Of a stretch of 15,178 nucleotides of DNA, positions 14,457 through 15,178 are shown in pieces. Source of the DNA: Hyphomicrobiales bacterium (lineage in GTDB: Bacteria; Pseudomonadota; Alphaproteobacteria; Rhizobiales; GCA-2746425); NCBI GenBank assembly GCA_002746425.1, contig NVXB01000079.1:5663-20840 (forward strand), in the 5' to 3' direction. The notes beneath the pieces were generated by a model, which was not told the DNA's origin, did no database searches, and saw nothing but the letters and a program-made list of their open reading frames with translations. Each line of letters starts with the position of its first letter. The stretch's first letter is position 1. The position numbers and the translations under genes are program-made.

Positions 14457-15178
14457 TTAGGCAGTGTTGTCTCGCACATTGATGATGGTGCGGCCCTTGA
14501 CCTGCCCCTTCAAAATGCTGCGGCCAAGCTCTGGCAACGCGCTCAACGGCTGTTCATTGACGATTGGCGCCATTTTGTCCCACGGGAATTCATCGGCCAA
14601 TCGTGCCCATGCCTGCACCCGCCGCTCGAAGGGACACATGACGGAATCGATGCCCAGCAAGTTCACGCCGCGCAGCAGAAATGGCACCACCGTAAACGAA
14701 GGAATGGCCGCGCCGCCCGCCAAGCCAACAGCTGCGACGGAGCCACCATATTTGGTTTGTTTCAGCACCCGGCCCAAAATCTCGCCGCCGACAGCATCGA
14801 CAGTGCCTGCCCAACGTTCCGACTCCAGCGGGCGCTTGTTTTCTTCTTCCAGATCAGAGCGCGCGATGATGGACTTTGCGCCCAAACCTTTGAGGTAGGA
14901 TTCTGTCTCAGGGCGGCCCGTCACGGCCGCAACGTCGTAGCCCAGCTTGGCAAATATCGCGAGAGCAACAGAGCCCACACCGCCCGCAGCGCCGGTGACC
15001 AAAACCTCGCCTTTTTCAGGGGTTAGTCCATGGTCTTCCAGCGCCATAACAGACAGCATGGAGGTGAAACCCGCTGTGCCAACAGACATGGCATCGCGCG
15101 CGCTCATGCCCTTGGGCATAGCCACCAGCCAATCAGCATCAACCCGCGCCTTGGTGGCGTATCCGCCCCAGCGCACTT
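14457..15178 (-). CDS. AcuI/YhdH-type zinc-free MDR oxidoreductase (acryloyl-CoA reductase family), N-terminus outside window
   Basis: The last 240 or so residues of a medium-chain dehydrogenase/reductase are visible; the 5' end is cut by the window edge, and the GTG at 15176 is an internal valine. WGGYATKARVDADWLVAMP leads into the nucleotide-binding domain with VLVTGAAGGVGSVALAIF, then TGRPETESYLKGLGA, which marks the NADPH-preferring AcuI/YhdH branch, and YGGSVAAVGLAGG, LRGVNLLGIDSVM and GQVKGRTIINV at the end. No zinc-binding cysteines are seen. Characterised members reduce acryloyl-CoA to propionyl-CoA (DMSP or 3-hydroxypropionate use) and protect cells from acrylate. About 90 N-terminal residues should be missing. 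The gene lies 128 nt upstream of ppx in the same direction and is probably a separate unit. The family is clear; the physiological substrate is not. Confidence 0.9.
   Translation of the reverse strand, partial: VRWGGYATKARVDADWLVAMPKGMSARDAMSVGTAGFTSMLSVMALEDHGLTPEKGEVLVTGAAGGVGSVALAIFAKLGYDVAAVTGRPETESYLKGLGAKSIIARSDLEEENKRPLESERWAGTVDAVGGEILGRVLKQTKYGGSVAAVGLAGGAAIPSFTVVPFLLRGVNLLGIDSVMCPFERRVQAWARLADEFPWDKMAPIVNEQPLSALPELGRSILKGQVKGRTIINVRDNTA

Noticed and set aside
1..15178. Mobile element, phage, defence system, CRISPR array or RNA gene
   Set aside because: No transposase, integrase, repeat-spacer array, tRNA cloverleaf or rRNA segment was recognised; every long stretch is accounted for by core genes.

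Overview
This window looks like core chromosome from an alphaproteobacterium, most likely of the order Hyphomicrobiales (Rhizobiales). The evidence is the order of genes (Sua5, HDAC-like amidohydrolase, xseB, dxs and tlyA, then an opposing guaB/rlmE/ppx block), the protein variants (a short RumA-type methyltransferase ending VDQFLWSNHVE, a RsmB-like enzyme beginning MKLGGRIQAAIEVL) and a moderate GC content judged by eye. The genus cannot be named from what is visible. No tRNA, rRNA, CRISPR array, transposase, integrase, toxin-antitoxin or phage gene was found. Genes fill the window almost completely, and the longest gap is about 130 bases.

Layout. Plus strand, 1-9215: the 3' end of a DnaJ/CbpA-type co-chaperone; a Sua5-type threonylcarbamoyl-AMP synthase overlapping it by ATGA; an HDAC-family deacetylase; xseB; a pirin; dxs; an MFS transporter with a long acidic tail; a TlyA-type 2'-O-methyltransferase; and a RumA-type uracil-5 RNA methyltransferase. 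Minus strand, 15178-9212, in order of transcription: an AcuI/YhdH-type reductase cut by the window edge; a Ppx/GppA phosphatase with an unusual disordered N-terminal extension; rlmE, overlapping ppx by ATGA; guaB; and a RsmB-like rRNA methyltransferase. The two strands converge at 9212-9215, where both stop codons share one TTAA.

Functionally, five of the fourteen genes modify RNA (Sua5 acts on tRNA t6A; TlyA, RumA-like, RlmE and RsmB-like act mainly on rRNA). The minus-strand block combines a Ppx/GppA enzyme with IMP dehydrogenase and two rRNA methyltransferases, so it joins guanine-nucleotide or polyphosphate signalling to ribosome maturation. The plus strand carries dxs, the entry step of isoprenoid synthesis, between pirin and a transporter.

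I did not find a new defence, mobile or biosynthetic system. The observations most worth a second look are small ones: leader hairpins that would cover the ribosome-binding sites of guaB and pirin, a perfect 20-bp palindrome holding a TATAAT box inside the transporter gene, three TGACA/TGTCA half-sites exactly 11 bp apart before dxs, and low-complexity or charged tails on Ppx and the MFS transporter.
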